DNA of 64,000 nucleotides from Flavobacterium agricola (GTDB taxonomy: Bacteria > Bacteroidota > Bacteroidia > Flavobacteriales > Flavobacteriaceae), in contig NZ_CP081495.1 of assembly GCF_025919725.1 (NCBI RefSeq), forward strand, positions 1,178,001 through 1,242,000, written 5' to 3'. The translations under genes and the position numbers were made by a program. Positions 35,142 to 44,416 of this stretch are shown piece after piece. Below the pieces are notes generated by a model that was given only the letters and a program-made list of their open reading frames with translations, was not told the origin of the DNA and made no database searches. The stretch's first letter is position 1, and each line of letters opens with the position of its first letter.

Positions 35142-36599
35142 TTATTTATTTTCTTCCCAATGGAAAGGCTCTATTGTAGAATTTGGATCTTCCCATGATT
35201 TTTTGCGATTTGCAAAAATTATAAACGGAATTGCAACTACTACAATTGCGCCAATAATTAATACAGAAAACCAAACGGTATTGCTACCCGTATCTATTTG
35301 ACTTGGTGGAATAAAGCTTAAAACAAAAGCTAATAACGATCCTAAAAAGCCTAAACCTGCTATAAACCATATTAATGAATTTCCTTTTTTACCAATACGG
35401 AATGGACGATCAGTATCTTTCATTTTATAGCGCAAAGCGATAGCAGCAGAAAACATTAACAAATACATAATAAGATATAGTAAAACGGTTAGCTGTGATA
35501 ATATTTGATAAAAGCTTTGCACTGATGGCATTACTACAAAAAGTAAGCTCAATAAAGTTACAATAATGCCTTGAACGTATAAAATATTTTGTTGCACTCC
35601 TATTTTATTGGTTTTCTGAAAGAAAGGTGGTAAATATCCTGCTTTACCTACTATAAATACACCTTTAGAAGGGCCTGCAACCCATGTTAACACACCTGCT
35701 AAAACCCCGAAAGCTAAAGCTAATGCAATTACAGGTGATAACCAGGACATTTTTAAATATTCAAAATAATTATCAAAACCAACTAATAAACTTTGTGTTA
35801 AATTAATTTGATCCTTAGGTATAATAATACCCAGAGCAAAAGTTCCTAAAACAAAAATAGTAACAGTTACTAAAGCACCTATAAAAACAGCCTTGGGATA
35901 ATTAACTGCTGGCTTATCTACCTCAGAAACATGAACACCACTCATCTCCATTCCGGCATAAAATAAAAATATACTAGATGCTAATACCAAATTATCAAAT
36001 TTTGATAAGTCAGGAACGAAATTACTATGAAAATCTAAGTTAGAGTGTCCTCCAGAAGCTAAATAAATTACTCCTAAAATAATTAATAACGCGGCTGGAA
36101 TAATAGTACCGACCAAACCTCCTATTTTAGCAACTTTACCTACCCAATCCATTCCTTTTAAGGATATAAATGTAGCGCCCCAATAAATAACTAAAACAAC
36201 AATTAAAGTATAAAACTTATTACTAGAAAGTAATAAATCATGCGAATGATCTGTACCTATAAAAGCAATTGATACAGCTCCGAAAGTTAAAACCGTTGGA
36301 AACCAAATGGTACTTTCACACCATTGAAGGAAAATAGCAAGAAAACCTACTCGTTTGCCGTAAGCCTCACCTACCCATCTAAAAACTCCACCTTGTTTGT
36401 TCTGAAACATAGCTGCCAATTCGGCCGCTACCAATGAGGTAGGAATTAAAAAAACAAGTGCTGCAAATAAATAGTAGAATGCAGAACTTAATCCATAAGT
36501 CGCCTCTGCAGGTAAACCTCGCAATGAAACTACAGCAGTAACGTTCATGATTGCTAAGGTAAAAACACCTAGCTTAGCAGTTTGTTTAATATTTGACAT
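35142..36599 (-). CDS. gadC: Glutamate:GABA antiporter GadC
   Basis: 485 residues with about twelve membrane helices of the APC superfamily. Near the N-terminus NVTAVVSLRGLPAEATYGLS is the typical GadC opening, followed by FRWVGEAYGKRVGFLAIFLQ and FYAGMEMSGVHVSEVDKP. It exchanges external glutamate for GABA made by GadB and so completes the acid-resistance cycle. The C-terminal tail (FANRKKSWEDPNSTIEPFHW) may act as the pH plug described for GadC. Lies between glsA and gadB. Confidence 0.93.
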   Translation of the reverse strand: MSNIKQTAKLGVFTLAIMNVTAVVSLRGLPAEATYGLSSAFYYLFAALVFLIPTSLVAAELAAMFQNKQGGVFRWVGEAYGKRVGFLAIFLQWCESTIWFPTVLTFGAVSIAFIGTDHSHDLLLSSNKFYTLIVVLVIYWGATFISLKGMDWVGKVAKIGGLVGTIIPAALLIILGVIYLASGGHSNLDFHSNFVPDLSKFDNLVLASSIFLFYAGMEMSGVHVSEVDKPAVNYPKAVFIGALVTVTIFVLGTFALGIIIPKDQINLTQSLLVGFDNYFEYLKMSWLSPVIALALAFGVLAGVLTWVAGPSKGVFIVGKAGYLPPFFQKTNKIGVQQNILYVQGIIVTLLSLLFVVMPSVQSFYQILSQLTVLLYLIMYLLMFSAAIALRYKMKDTDRPFRIGKKGNSLIWFIAGLGFLGSLLAFVLSFIPPSQIDTGSNTVWFSVLIIGAIVVVAIPFIIFANRKKSWEDPNSTIEPFHWEENK

Positions 36600-36632
36600 A
36601 ATAAATAGATTGGTTAGTTATAATCGTGAAAA

Positions 36633-37595
36633 TTATTCAATAACAACTTGATCACCACTAAATACATTTAAACTTAATTCGTTCATAATATATTTAATAG
36701 CTAATTGGGCTTTAACAGAATTACCAGCATCGTCTAATGGGGGAGCAAAAGCAGCAATACCAAACAAACCTGGCATTACTCCCATAACACCGCCACCAAC
36801 ACCACTTTTAGCAGGAATTCCGGAACTATAAATCCAATCCCCTGTATGTTCGTAAAAACCTACGCTAGCAATTAATGAAGTAATTTTAGGAGCCAAGCCA
36901 GCATCAAAAACAACCTGTTTACTAACCGGATTAAACCCTTTATTAGCAATAGTTGCTCCAGTAATAGCAAGTTGTTGAGCTGTAATTCCTAAAGAACACT
37001 GGCGTGTATATAAATCTAAAGATAGATCGGGGTCATCATAAATACGGTCGAAGTTTTTTAACAAAAAAGAAATGGCTCTGTTGTTATAATTTGTATCTGA
37101 TTCAGATTTATATAACTCATCGATTAAAACTGGATCACTAGCACATAAATCTTTAATATTTGTAACAATTGCTTTCCATTTAGCATCTGAGTCACCTGTT
37201 GGTTTGACCATGCTACAAGCAGAAATAGCTCCTGCATTGACTAATGGCGTTGAAGGGTGATCATTTTCTAGCAAAATAGCCATAATTGAATTGAAGGGCA
37301 ATCCGGTAGCGTCTGCACCAATTTTATTTAGCACTTCATCACTTCCATATTGACGCATAGCTAAAATGGCTGTATGCACTTTTGAAACTGACTCAATACC
37401 AAAATGATAATCAGTATTCCCTACTTCAATAATTTCACCATTTAGTAAACAAACACTAATACCAAATAAATTTTTATCAATATTTGCCAAATAAGGAATA
37501 TAATCAGCATTTTTACCTGATTGCTCATTTAAAAATTTTTGATATGCTGCATTAACGACTTCCTTAATTTTGCTTTTACTAATCTTTTTATCCAT
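36633..37595 (-). CDS. glsA: Glutaminase A
   Basis: 320 residues of the serine-dependent beta-lactamase-like glutaminase family. The S-x-x-K active site is seen in HFGIESVSKVHTAILAMRQY; further conserved pieces are TPLVNAGAISACSMV, YNNRAISFLLKNFD and the C-terminal PAKSGVGGGVMGVMPGLFGI. It releases ammonia and glutamate from glutamine. Standing first in the operon with gadC and gadB, it would supply glutamate and neutralising ammonia under acid stress, an arrangement known from other gut-associated bacteria. The upstream region ends at an IS remnant. Confidence 0.95.
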   Translation of the reverse strand: MDKKISKSKIKEVVNAAYQKFLNEQSGKNADYIPYLANIDKNLFGISVCLLNGEIIEVGNTDYHFGIESVSKVHTAILAMRQYGSDEVLNKIGADATGLPFNSIMAILLENDHPSTPLVNAGAISACSMVKPTGDSDAKWKAIVTNIKDLCASDPVLIDELYKSESDTNYNNRAISFLLKNFDRIYDDPDLSLDLYTRQCSLGITAQQLAITGATIANKGFNPVSKQVVFDAGLAPKITSLIASVGFYEHTGDWIYSSGIPAKSGVGGGVMGVMPGLFGIAAFAPPLDDAGNSVKAQLAIKYIMNELSLNVFSGDQVVIE

Positions 37596-37714
37596 TTTAA
37601 GAGAATATTTAGATTTTAAAACTAATTTTTAGATTTTTTAATAAATAATTAACGCTTATATAGAATTATATATTGTGTTTATAAAAAATAAGTTATTGAA
37701 TGCTAACAGCTTAT

Positions 37715-38127
37715 TAACTATAAGTATAATTTTAGACGACTATAGCCGCTATATCATTCACTGGGAGTTATGTAGCTCAATGAAGGCTACGGATGTAAAA
37801 AAGACCATAAAAATGGCTATTGAAAAGGCAAACAAAAACCTAAGTTGCTTCTGATAATGGGCCGTGTTACGTATCAAGTGAACTAAATGATTACTTTAAA
37901 AAATGCACAAAATGAAGTACATTTGAGGCAAACCACTAAACCCACGAACACAGGGAAAGATCGAAAGATATCACTGAATAATGAAAAACGTAGTGAAATT
38001 AGATCATTATTACCATCCTGAAGAGTTAATACAAACATTAGAAAAATTTGTAGAAAATTATAACAACAGTAAGTATCATGAGGCTATAAATAATTTAAAA
38101 CCTGAAGATGTGTACATTGGTAGAGTA
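37715..38127 (+). mobile_element. Decayed IS3-type orfB fragment
   Basis: Corresponds to copy A positions about 28105-28527 (AGTATAATTTTAGACGACTA and the later KNVVKLDHYYHPEELIQTLE) but carries several indels and substitutions, so the frame is broken. It is an older relic than the near-identical copies. It lies about 120 bp upstream of glsA. Confidence 0.75.
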
Positions 38128-38160
38128 GAATTGTTGTGTTGTTGTTGTTCTTGTTGTTGT
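38128..38160. repeat. GTT-rich simple repeat at IS junction
   Basis: About 30 bases made mostly of TTG/GTT units (for example TTGTTGTGTTGTTGTTGTTC) joining the decayed orfB fragment to the next IS. Confidence 0.6.
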
Positions 38161-38226
38161 AAGCTCCCCCAAAAAAAGTACAGTTTAAAACGAGAAAAAT
38201 TATTAATTTTAAACTAAACTGTAATT

Positions 38227-38461
38227 ATGAAGAGTAGTAAATTTATTCCCAATCAAATTTCTAAGATCCTACAAGAATTTGAATCTGGCAAAGATATTAA
38301 TGCAATTGTTAGAGAACATGGAGTTAGTAAAGCTACGTTTTATAAGTGGCATGGAAGCAAGTGAATTAAAGAAAATGAAAGCCCTAGAAGAAGAAAATAC
38401 TAAACTCAAACGCATGTATGCTGATTTAGCTTTAGAACTAGATATGGCTAAATATATATAA
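38227..38461 (+). pseudogene. IS3-type transposase OrfA, broken
   Basis: The first part reads MKSSKFIPNQISKILQEFES through VSKATFYKW and then shifts to a stop at 38362-38364. The second part resumes in another frame with MEASELKKMKALEEENTKLK. A small internal deletion at about 38350 removed the residues that normally join them (an RQRYGG-like stretch) and changed the frame. OrfA is therefore non-functional. Confidence 0.75.
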
Positions 38462-38466
38462 TCGAA

Positions 38467-39353
38467 AAAAAGCTTTAAAGCCTTGTTATAAAAGAGCTAT
38501 CATAAAAGATGTTTTAACCAAATATCCTAAAGGTAAAAGCAAGGCTTGCTGTATTTTACAGACTAGTCGAAGTAGCTTTGTGTATCAATCTATCAAAAAT
38601 GATTCTGATTTAATCCAGCGATTAGAGAAATTTGCTCAAGACTATCCAAGAGAAGGTTTTTGGAAGTGTTATTATCGCCTTCGTAATGATGGAGACAAAG
38701 TAAATCATAAGCGATTGCATAGGGTTTACAAACAGATTGGTCTTGCTCATCGCAGAAAGACTAAAAAGCGTTTACCTCAAAGAGTAAAAGAAACCATTGA
38801 AATTCCTGAAAGTTTTACCCATACTTGGAGTATTGATTTTATGAGCGATAGTTTAACCAACGGAAGAAAGTTCCGAAGTTTTAATGTTATAGATGATTTT
38901 AATAGAGAAGTATTATTCATAGAAACTGATTATTCACTCAAAAGCAGCAGAGTTATTTGGGTTTTAAAACATCTTGTAAACAAACATGGAAAACCAAAAC
39001 GAATAAGAATGGATAATGGACCCGAATTTATTGCTAAATTAGCACAGGATTGGAGCCAGATTATGGAAATTGAATTTAAATACACCCAACCAGGTAAACC
39101 AACACAAAACGCTTTAATAGAACGTTTTAATAAAAGTTATCGTGAAAACGTACTCGATGCATATTTGTTCGATAACATTGACCAAGTCAGAGAAATAAGT
39201 GACCAATGGGTTACCGATTATAATTACCACAGACCACACGATTCTCTAGAAGGTATTAGTCCGGTGAATTATAAAATAAAGAAAGAAAAAACAGTTGAAG
39301 GGCTTCGTTCCGCTACGGCTACACCTTCGCCTCACTCAGCCCTTCAACTGTGA
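38467..39353 (+). CDS. IS3-type transposase OrfB
   Basis: About 295 residues if read from the open frame near 38467 (KALKPCYKRAIIKDVLTKYP), or 257 from the first plain start at 38580. IS3 OrfB proteins normally have this upstream part and are made by frameshift fusion. Catalytic residues are present: HTWSIDFMSDSLTNGRKF (D), IRMDNGPEFIAKLA (D), NALIERFNKSYRENV (E). The last codons form part of a 14-bp inverted repeat. With orfA broken, it may be unable to move by itself. Confidence 0.78.
39291..39351. repeat. Inverted repeat in the 3' end of the transposase gene
   Basis: Perfect 14-bp arms ACAGTTGAAGGGCT and AGCCCTTCAACTGT separated by a 33-base, unusually GC-rich loop; covers the last transposase codons and stop. 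Confidence 0.65.
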
Positions 39354-39409
39354 TAAACTATGTATTATATTGTATACTTTTAACTTGTACTAAAAAGGGG
39401 AAGCCTACA

Positions 39410-39513
39410 AAGTCATTTCTTTTTACAATTGCTTGAAATTTTTTTATAAAGTTTTGTGACAAAACATATGGCTTATTTATTTGTTTTATTTGCTTTACAG
39501 TTTCATCATTAAT
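39410..39513. other. Short spacer between two insertion sequences
   Basis: 104 bases. On the minus strand one frame is fully open (NDETVKQIKQINKPYVLSQN and onward), which may be a scrap of a destroyed gene. Confidence 0.3.
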
Positions 39514-39763
39514 TGTAAATCGTCAGCAAAAAGTGGACACATAAAATAGAAAAGTTAAGATAGTGTTTAAACGAAAAACATTACTTTTAATTATGGCTAC
39601 ATCTAAAAAGAAAACTCCAGAAAAGTTTGTAAAAGATATTCGCAACAACACGCGTCGAATCTTTACAGCAGAACAAAAGATTTTAATCGTTATGGAAGCC
39701 TTGCGAGCCGAAATCTCTGTATCAGAGTTATGTCAAAAGTATAGCATCTCTCAATCTCAATTC
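39514..39763 (+). mobile_element. IS3-type left end with partial orfA, cut by IS481-type element
   Basis: The first 250 bases match copy A (27185-27434) almost base for base, including the left terminal repeat and the orfA start at 39593 (MATSKKKTPEKFVKDIRNNT). One visible change is CQKYSIS for CRKYSIS. It ends at the insertion point of the IS481-type element; the rest of the element is not found on the other side. Confidence 0.85.
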
Positions 39764-40771
39764 TGTGAATACGTCACATCTTCGTAGACTAAATTAGTAA
39801 AAAACTAATATAGCCTTATGATGATGAAAAAGACAAAAGAAATAGAAGCTTATTTAACTTATAATAAAAAACTACAAGTTCTAAAATACGCTAAAGAATA
39901 TGGAAACAACTCTATCGCATATAATTTTTTTGGCGTTAAAAAGAGTACATTTTATAAATGGAAAAAAGCATATGATGAACATGGAGAAGAAGGTTTACTT
40001 AGAAAGAAGCCAAGCCCTCGTACATTTCCCAATCAAATCAAGCAAGAAATTGTAAATAAAGTATTAGAACTTCGAAAAGAACATAAATTAGGGACTTGGC
40101 GAATTAAATGGTATTTAGAACGTTATCATGACATTTTAATATCAGAATCAAGTGTTTATCGTATTCTAAAGCGTCATAATATTAGTCGGTTAGACAGAAA
40201 AGTAACTAGAAGAGCCATGCATAGTATTAGATACGAAAAAGAAACACCTGGTCATCATGTACAGGTTGATGTTAAATTTCTAATTTTTAAAGATGCAAAT
40301 GGTCAAAAAATCAAGCGCTTCCAATATACAGCGATTGATGATGCTACACGAATTAGAGCGCTTAAAATCTATGAAATACATAACCAACTAAGTTCAATTG
40401 ATTTCATAAATTATGTTGTAGAAAAATTTCCATTTAGAATTAATACAATTCAAACAGATAATGGACATGAATTTCAATCAAAATTTCATTGGCATGTTCA
40501 AGATTTAGGTATGAGACACCGATTTATAAAGGTAGGTACACCTCAGTTAAATGGGAAAGTTGAACGATCTCATTTGACTGATAAAAAAGAGTTTTATCAA
40601 CTTTTAAGCTATACTGATGATGTCGATCTAAATCAAAAATTAGAACAATGGGAAAATTTTTATAATTTCAACAGACCACATGGTTCATTTAAAGGAAAAA
40701 CACCTTATGAAATACTAAAATCAAAACTAAAATAGTTGTATTTAAGGTCTACGAAGTGATGAAGTACGACA
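39764..40771 (+). mobile_element. IS481-type insertion sequence, intact, nested
   Basis: 1008 bp. Terminal repeats: left TGTGAATACGTCACATCTTC, right (complement) TGTCGTACTTCATCACTTCG, both followed by GTAGAC. It is flanked by a 16-bp direct repeat CTCTCAATCTCAATTC (39748-39763 and 40772-40787), a long target duplication as seen with IS481 elements. It sits inside the orfA of an IS3-type copy. Confidence 0.87.
39818..40735 (+). CDS. IS481-type transposase
   Basis: 305 residues. N-terminal helix-turn-helix (AYNFFGVKKSTFYKWKKAYD), linker SPRTFPNQIKQEIVNKVLEL, then the DDE core: HVQVDVKFLIF (D), IQTDNGHEFQSKFHW (D), PQLNGKVERSHLTDKKEF (E), and the C-terminal FYNFNRPHGSFKGKTPYE typical of this integrase class. 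All catalytic residues are present. A truncated copy in reverse orientation is at 29043. Confidence 0.9.
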   Translation: MMMKKTKEIEAYLTYNKKLQVLKYAKEYGNNSIAYNFFGVKKSTFYKWKKAYDEHGEEGLLRKKPSPRTFPNQIKQEIVNKVLELRKEHKLGTWRIKWYLERYHDILISESSVYRILKRHNISRLDRKVTRRAMHSIRYEKETPGHHVQVDVKFLIFKDANGQKIKRFQYTAIDDATRIRALKIYEIHNQLSSIDFINYVVEKFPFRINTIQTDNGHEFQSKFHWHVQDLGMRHRFIKVGTPQLNGKVERSHLTDKKEFYQLLSYTDDVDLNQKLEQWENFYNFNRPHGSFKGKTPYEILKSKLK

Positions 40772-40787
40772 CTCTCAATCTCAATTC

Positions 40788-40975
40788 TGTATGTTGTCAA
40801 AAGAATTGAGACACTTTGATTAAAAAAATTAAGAGAGTATTTTTATTTATAAATGTATTATTTTTTCTTTAAAATACAGTTGCTTTCTTTTTTCAAAGTT
40901 TGATTTTTAATAACTCCTCTTTGTCTTAAAATGCGGCCTGATATACCAAAGTACACATCTTTTGGTGTCAAATTT
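40788..40975 (-). mobile_element. IS3-type right end, inverted and diverged
   Basis: Begins exactly with the right terminal repeat of copy A read in reverse (TGTATGTTGTCAAAAGAATT) and continues with the complement of the orfB 3' region (KNQT, then frame-damaged relatives of KRKQLYFKEKIIHL). It differs at many positions, so it is an older relative in opposite orientation to the fragment at 39514. Confidence 0.75.
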
Positions 40976-41334
40976 AAAATAGCTTTTAAACAAAAAAGCT
41001 CACTATTTCAGTAATTTTTAATGTATTTGTATTAAATAACGACATCTAAATATAATAAATTGATACAAAAAATCATCCTATATATAAAGGTCAAACCTTT
41101 TTAACTTGCTTTTTAAATCATTCGTACCTCGTATAAATAGATAATTCAAAAAATAAAAACTTATCTATTAAAACATTATCCTAAAAAAAAACATAACAAA
41201 CGCATTAACAACAGATTAAAAATTAAACAATTAACAAGTTTATTTTTACACTTAGTTAATATTTTCTTAAATAAGTCATAATACATATCCCCCATTTATA
41301 AAATAGTTTTGCTTAAAACTAAGCTCAAAAAATT
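40976..41334. other. Gene-free stretch before susC
   Basis: About 360 AT-rich bases; only the promoter at 41304 could be recognised. Confidence 0.5.
41304..41311 (+). promoter_or_regulatory. -7 promoter element of susC-like operon
   Basis: TAGTTTTG, exact TAnnTTTG, 23 bp before the start codon at 41335. Confidence 0.5.
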
Positions 41335-44300
41335 ATGCTCAAAAAAACTATTTTATTTTGCTTACCCTTAGCGATTCCATTTTCGCTTTATGCTAAGGAG
41401 TATCACGCAACAACTTACAACGTCATTCAAAGCTTTTACAAGCTTCAAGTTATGGATGAGTACAACCAACCCGTTGTAAATGCAATGTTAGAAGTAGAAG
41501 GCTATTCTCTAGTTTTTTTTACCGATGAGAATGGTATGGTAGAATTACCTAAAACATTACAAGGAAAAAACTTCTACGTTTCTTTAGACGGTTATATTAC
41601 AATACACGGTATTGTAGGTTTTAACACTGATTTAGTATTGTTAGAAGATAACATCAACCAATTAGATGAAATTGTTGTAGTTGGTTATGGAGATAGTAAA
41701 AGAAAAAATTTAACATCATCGATTGGTAAAGTAAAAACTAAAAATATCTCACCTCGAAATGTTTCTTCTGCAAATCAATTATTACAAGGACAAGTAGCCG
41801 GAGTTAATTTAACAACGGCTAACGGAACGCCAGGCAGCAGATCTCGAGTTAGTATTAGAGGTATATCATCTATTAACGGAGATAATGAACCTTTATACGT
41901 AATTGATGGTATTCCAATTTCAAAATCAAATGCAAGTTATAATTACTCTGGAGAATTTGTACAAGATCCATTATCACTAATTAATCCGTCTGACATTGAA
42001 TCTATGGATGTTTTAAAAGATGCTGCTGCAACAGCTATTTACGGTTCAAGAGGTGCCAACGGAGTTATTATTATAAACACAAAGCAAGGAAAAAAAGGTA
42101 AATTAAAATTTTCATTTTCTCAGTTAACAGGCTTAAGTACAATGCCAAAGAAAATGAACTTGTTGTCTAGTGATCAGTATATTAATTTACAAAACGAGGC
42201 AGTTAATAATTATAACCAAGATTTTGGTTATATACCAGGAAAACCAGGGTACATTGATATTAATAAAGTTTTAGGTAAAGTACCTGAAAACTATACGGAT
42301 ATTGGTTGGCAAGATTTAATTATTAGAAATGCTGCAACAACTACTCAAACAGATTTTTCTGTAAGCGGCGGAAACGAAAAAGTTAAAACTTATAATTCTA
42401 TTGGTTATGCTTATCAAGAAGGCTTAATTAATAAAAGTTCTTTAAAACGTTATTCACTTCGTTCAAATGTAAATTACAAACCAAATGATAAGTTTGATTT
42501 AGGTTTTAACATTGCCGGAAACTTTACACAAAGTTCATCAATACCAAATGGTGATCAAGGAACAGCATTGTTTCAGCGTTCTTTAGAACAAAGACCTTAC
42601 GATTCTCCTTATTTAGCAAATGGAGATTATTCAGTTGGTGGTAAAGATATTTTAAGACACAACGCATTAATTATTTTAGATAAAGACCATACTGATGATA
42701 AAAATTACCAATCATTAATTAACCTGTATGGTGCTTACCACTTTTTGAATGGCTTTACTTTTAAAACCAGTTATAATTCGGAGTTAAGAATTGGTCATGG
42801 TGCCAGACGTCAAGAAATTGGTCATCCATATAACGGAGGATTAGGGTGGATTAATGATAGCCGTAATACGAGATACAGCCAGGCTTTTGACAATGTATTG
42901 TCTTACGAAAAAACTTTGTTTGATGTCTTTAATGTTAATGCAATGATTGGACATTCTTATTTTTCAGACAAATATACCTTCAACACAGTAACTGGACGAG
43001 AGTTTCCAGCTAACGACTTTAAGCACATAAACGCAGCAACAATTGTTACTGGCTCTAGTTCTATGTCAGAATATGCTATTGAGTCCTATTTTGGTCGTTT
43101 AAACTTAGGTTTTGACGATAAATATTTAGTATCTGCAACTATTCGTAGAGATGGCTCTTCTAAATTTAATAAAGATTACCGTTACGACTATTTCCCTTCG
43201 GTTTCAGCAGGATGGATTTTTTCGAGTGAAAAATTTATGAATAATGTCAACTTTATCAACTTCGGTAAACTAAGAGCCAGTTGGGGGAAAACCGGAAATC
43301 AAGATGGGATTGGTAACTACGATTACTTTGCCTTAGCACAAGGAGGATACAACTATAACGGTACTACAGGTTTAAGTATTACATCCATAGGTAATAAAAA
43401 CTTAAAATGGGAAGTAAATACTCAAAGCGATATAGGTATTGACTTAAGTTTTTTAAGTAACCGTTTAAACTTTACCTATGACTTTTTTATTAAGGAATCT
43501 AAAGACTTATTATATAACGTACCTATTTTACAAACTAGTGGTTTTTCTAATATGACTCAAAACATTGGAAAATTGCGAAACGTTGGACATGAGTTTACTA
43601 TTTCATCAATTAACATATCAAATCCTAATTTTACGTGGACTACAAATTTAAACCTATCATTAATTAAAAATGAAGTAAAAAGTTTATTAGGTGATGGTGT
43701 TGTTACTATAGGTAATTGGAACGCTATTATTGAAGGACAACCATTAGGTGTTTTTTATGGATACGAGCATCAAGGAATTTACCAAACAGTTGATCAAATA
43801 CCAACCAACTTATACAACCAAGGCGTAAGACCTGGAGACATAATTTATGCAGATATTAACGGAGATGGTCAAATAAACTCATCAGACAGAACCGTAATAG
43901 GTAATTCACAACCTGATTTTTTCGGTGGATTTACCAATACATTTAAATATAAAAACTTTGACATGTCTATTTTTGCAACTTTTTCAGTTGGAAATGATAT
44001 TGTTTCAAATTGGCGTACTGGTTTAGACCATTTGGGAGGAACAGATTACAACAATATTGCATCTTCATATAACGACCGATGGACTGGACCTGGAACATCT
44101 AATTGGGTTCCGCGTGCAACAAAAGGAAGTTGGAATACAAAAAATAGTTCATACTATATAGAAGACGGTTCATACTTAAGGTTAAAAAATTTAACTGTTG
44201 GATACACGTTACCTGAAGCTTTACTTCAAAAAATAGGATTTGAAAATATTAGAGTATTTGCTACTGTAAATAACCTATTTACTATTACAAATTATTCTGG

Positions 44301-44406
44301 GTATGATCCTGAAGCTGCAAGCGGAACAAATGCAGCAAGCTTTGGAATAGACAATTTAGTTACACCACAACCTAGATCGTTTTTACTAGGTATTACTATC
44401 AATTAA
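41335..44406 (+). CDS. SusC/RagA-type TonB-linked outer-membrane receptor
   Basis: 1023 residues. Signal peptide (ILFCLPLAIPFSLYA), a carboxypeptidase-like regulatory domain (about 35-105; VMDEYNQPVVNAMLEVEGYS), TonB box and family signature LDEIVVVGYGDSKRKNLTSS, plug domain with LLQGQVAGVNLTTANGTPGS and LYVIDGIPIS, then a 22-strand barrel ending FLLGITIN. It imports oligomeric substrates with the lipoprotein SusD. First gene of a three-gene unit with susD and a phosphodiester glycosidase. The substrate cannot be told; no glycoside hydrolase or sensor/regulator gene is adjacent. Confidence 0.95.
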   Translation: MLKKTILFCLPLAIPFSLYAKEYHATTYNVIQSFYKLQVMDEYNQPVVNAMLEVEGYSLVFFTDENGMVELPKTLQGKNFYVSLDGYITIHGIVGFNTDLVLLEDNINQLDEIVVVGYGDSKRKNLTSSIGKVKTKNISPRNVSSANQLLQGQVAGVNLTTANGTPGSRSRVSIRGISSINGDNEPLYVIDGIPISKSNASYNYSGEFVQDPLSLINPSDIESMDVLKDAAATAIYGSRGANGVIIINTKQGKKGKLKFSFSQLTGLSTMPKKMNLLSSDQYINLQNEAVNNYNQDFGYIPGKPGYIDINKVLGKVPENYTDIGWQDLIIRNAATTTQTDFSVSGGNEKVKTYNSIGYAYQEGLINKSSLKRYSLRSNVNYKPNDKFDLGFNIAGNFTQSSSIPNGDQGTALFQRSLEQRPYDSPYLANGDYSVGGKDILRHNALIILDKDHTDDKNYQSLINLYGAYHFLNGFTFKTSYNSELRIGHGARRQEIGHPYNGGLGWINDSRNTRYSQAFDNVLSYEKTLFDVFNVNAMIGHSYFSDKYTFNTVTGREFPANDFKHINAATIVTGSSSMSEYAIESYFGRLNLGFDDKYLVSATIRRDGSSKFNKDYRYDYFPSVSAGWIFSSEKFMNNVNFINFGKLRASWGKTGNQDGIGNYDYFALAQGGYNYNGTTGLSITSIGNKNLKWEVNTQSDIGIDLSFLSNRLNFTYDFFIKESKDLLYNVPILQTSGFSNMTQNIGKLRNVGHEFTISSINISNPNFTWTTNLNLSLIKNEVKSLLGDGVVTIGNWNAIIEGQPLGVFYGYEHQGIYQTVDQIPTNLYNQGVRPGDIIYADINGDGQINSSDRTVIGNSQPDFFGGFTNTFKYKNFDMSIFATFSVGNDIVSNWRTGLDHLGGTDYNNIASSYNDRWTGPGTSNWVPRATKGSWNTKNSSYYIEDGSYLRLKNLTVGYTLPEALLQKIGFENIRVFATVNNLFTITNYSGYDPEAASGTNAASFGIDNLVTPQPRSFLLGITIN

Positions 44407-44416
44407 TCATTAAAAT

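Larger units (their letters stand above)
38158..39409 (+). mobile_element. Second IS3-family element (different subgroup), degraded
   Basis: About 1252 bp. Left end TGTAAGCTCCCCCAAAAAAA; right end (as complement) TGTAGGCTTCCCCTTTTTAG; both continue into GTACA and GTTAAAA, so these are imperfect terminal repeats. It carries a broken orfA and a long orfB. No target duplication was found (ttg on the left, aag on the right). Confidence 0.78.

Noticed and set aside
38128..38160. GTT-rich repeat as a possible CRISPR or protein repeat
   Set aside because: Only ~30 bases of irregular TTG units with no spacers and no conserved frame; simple sequence at an IS junction.
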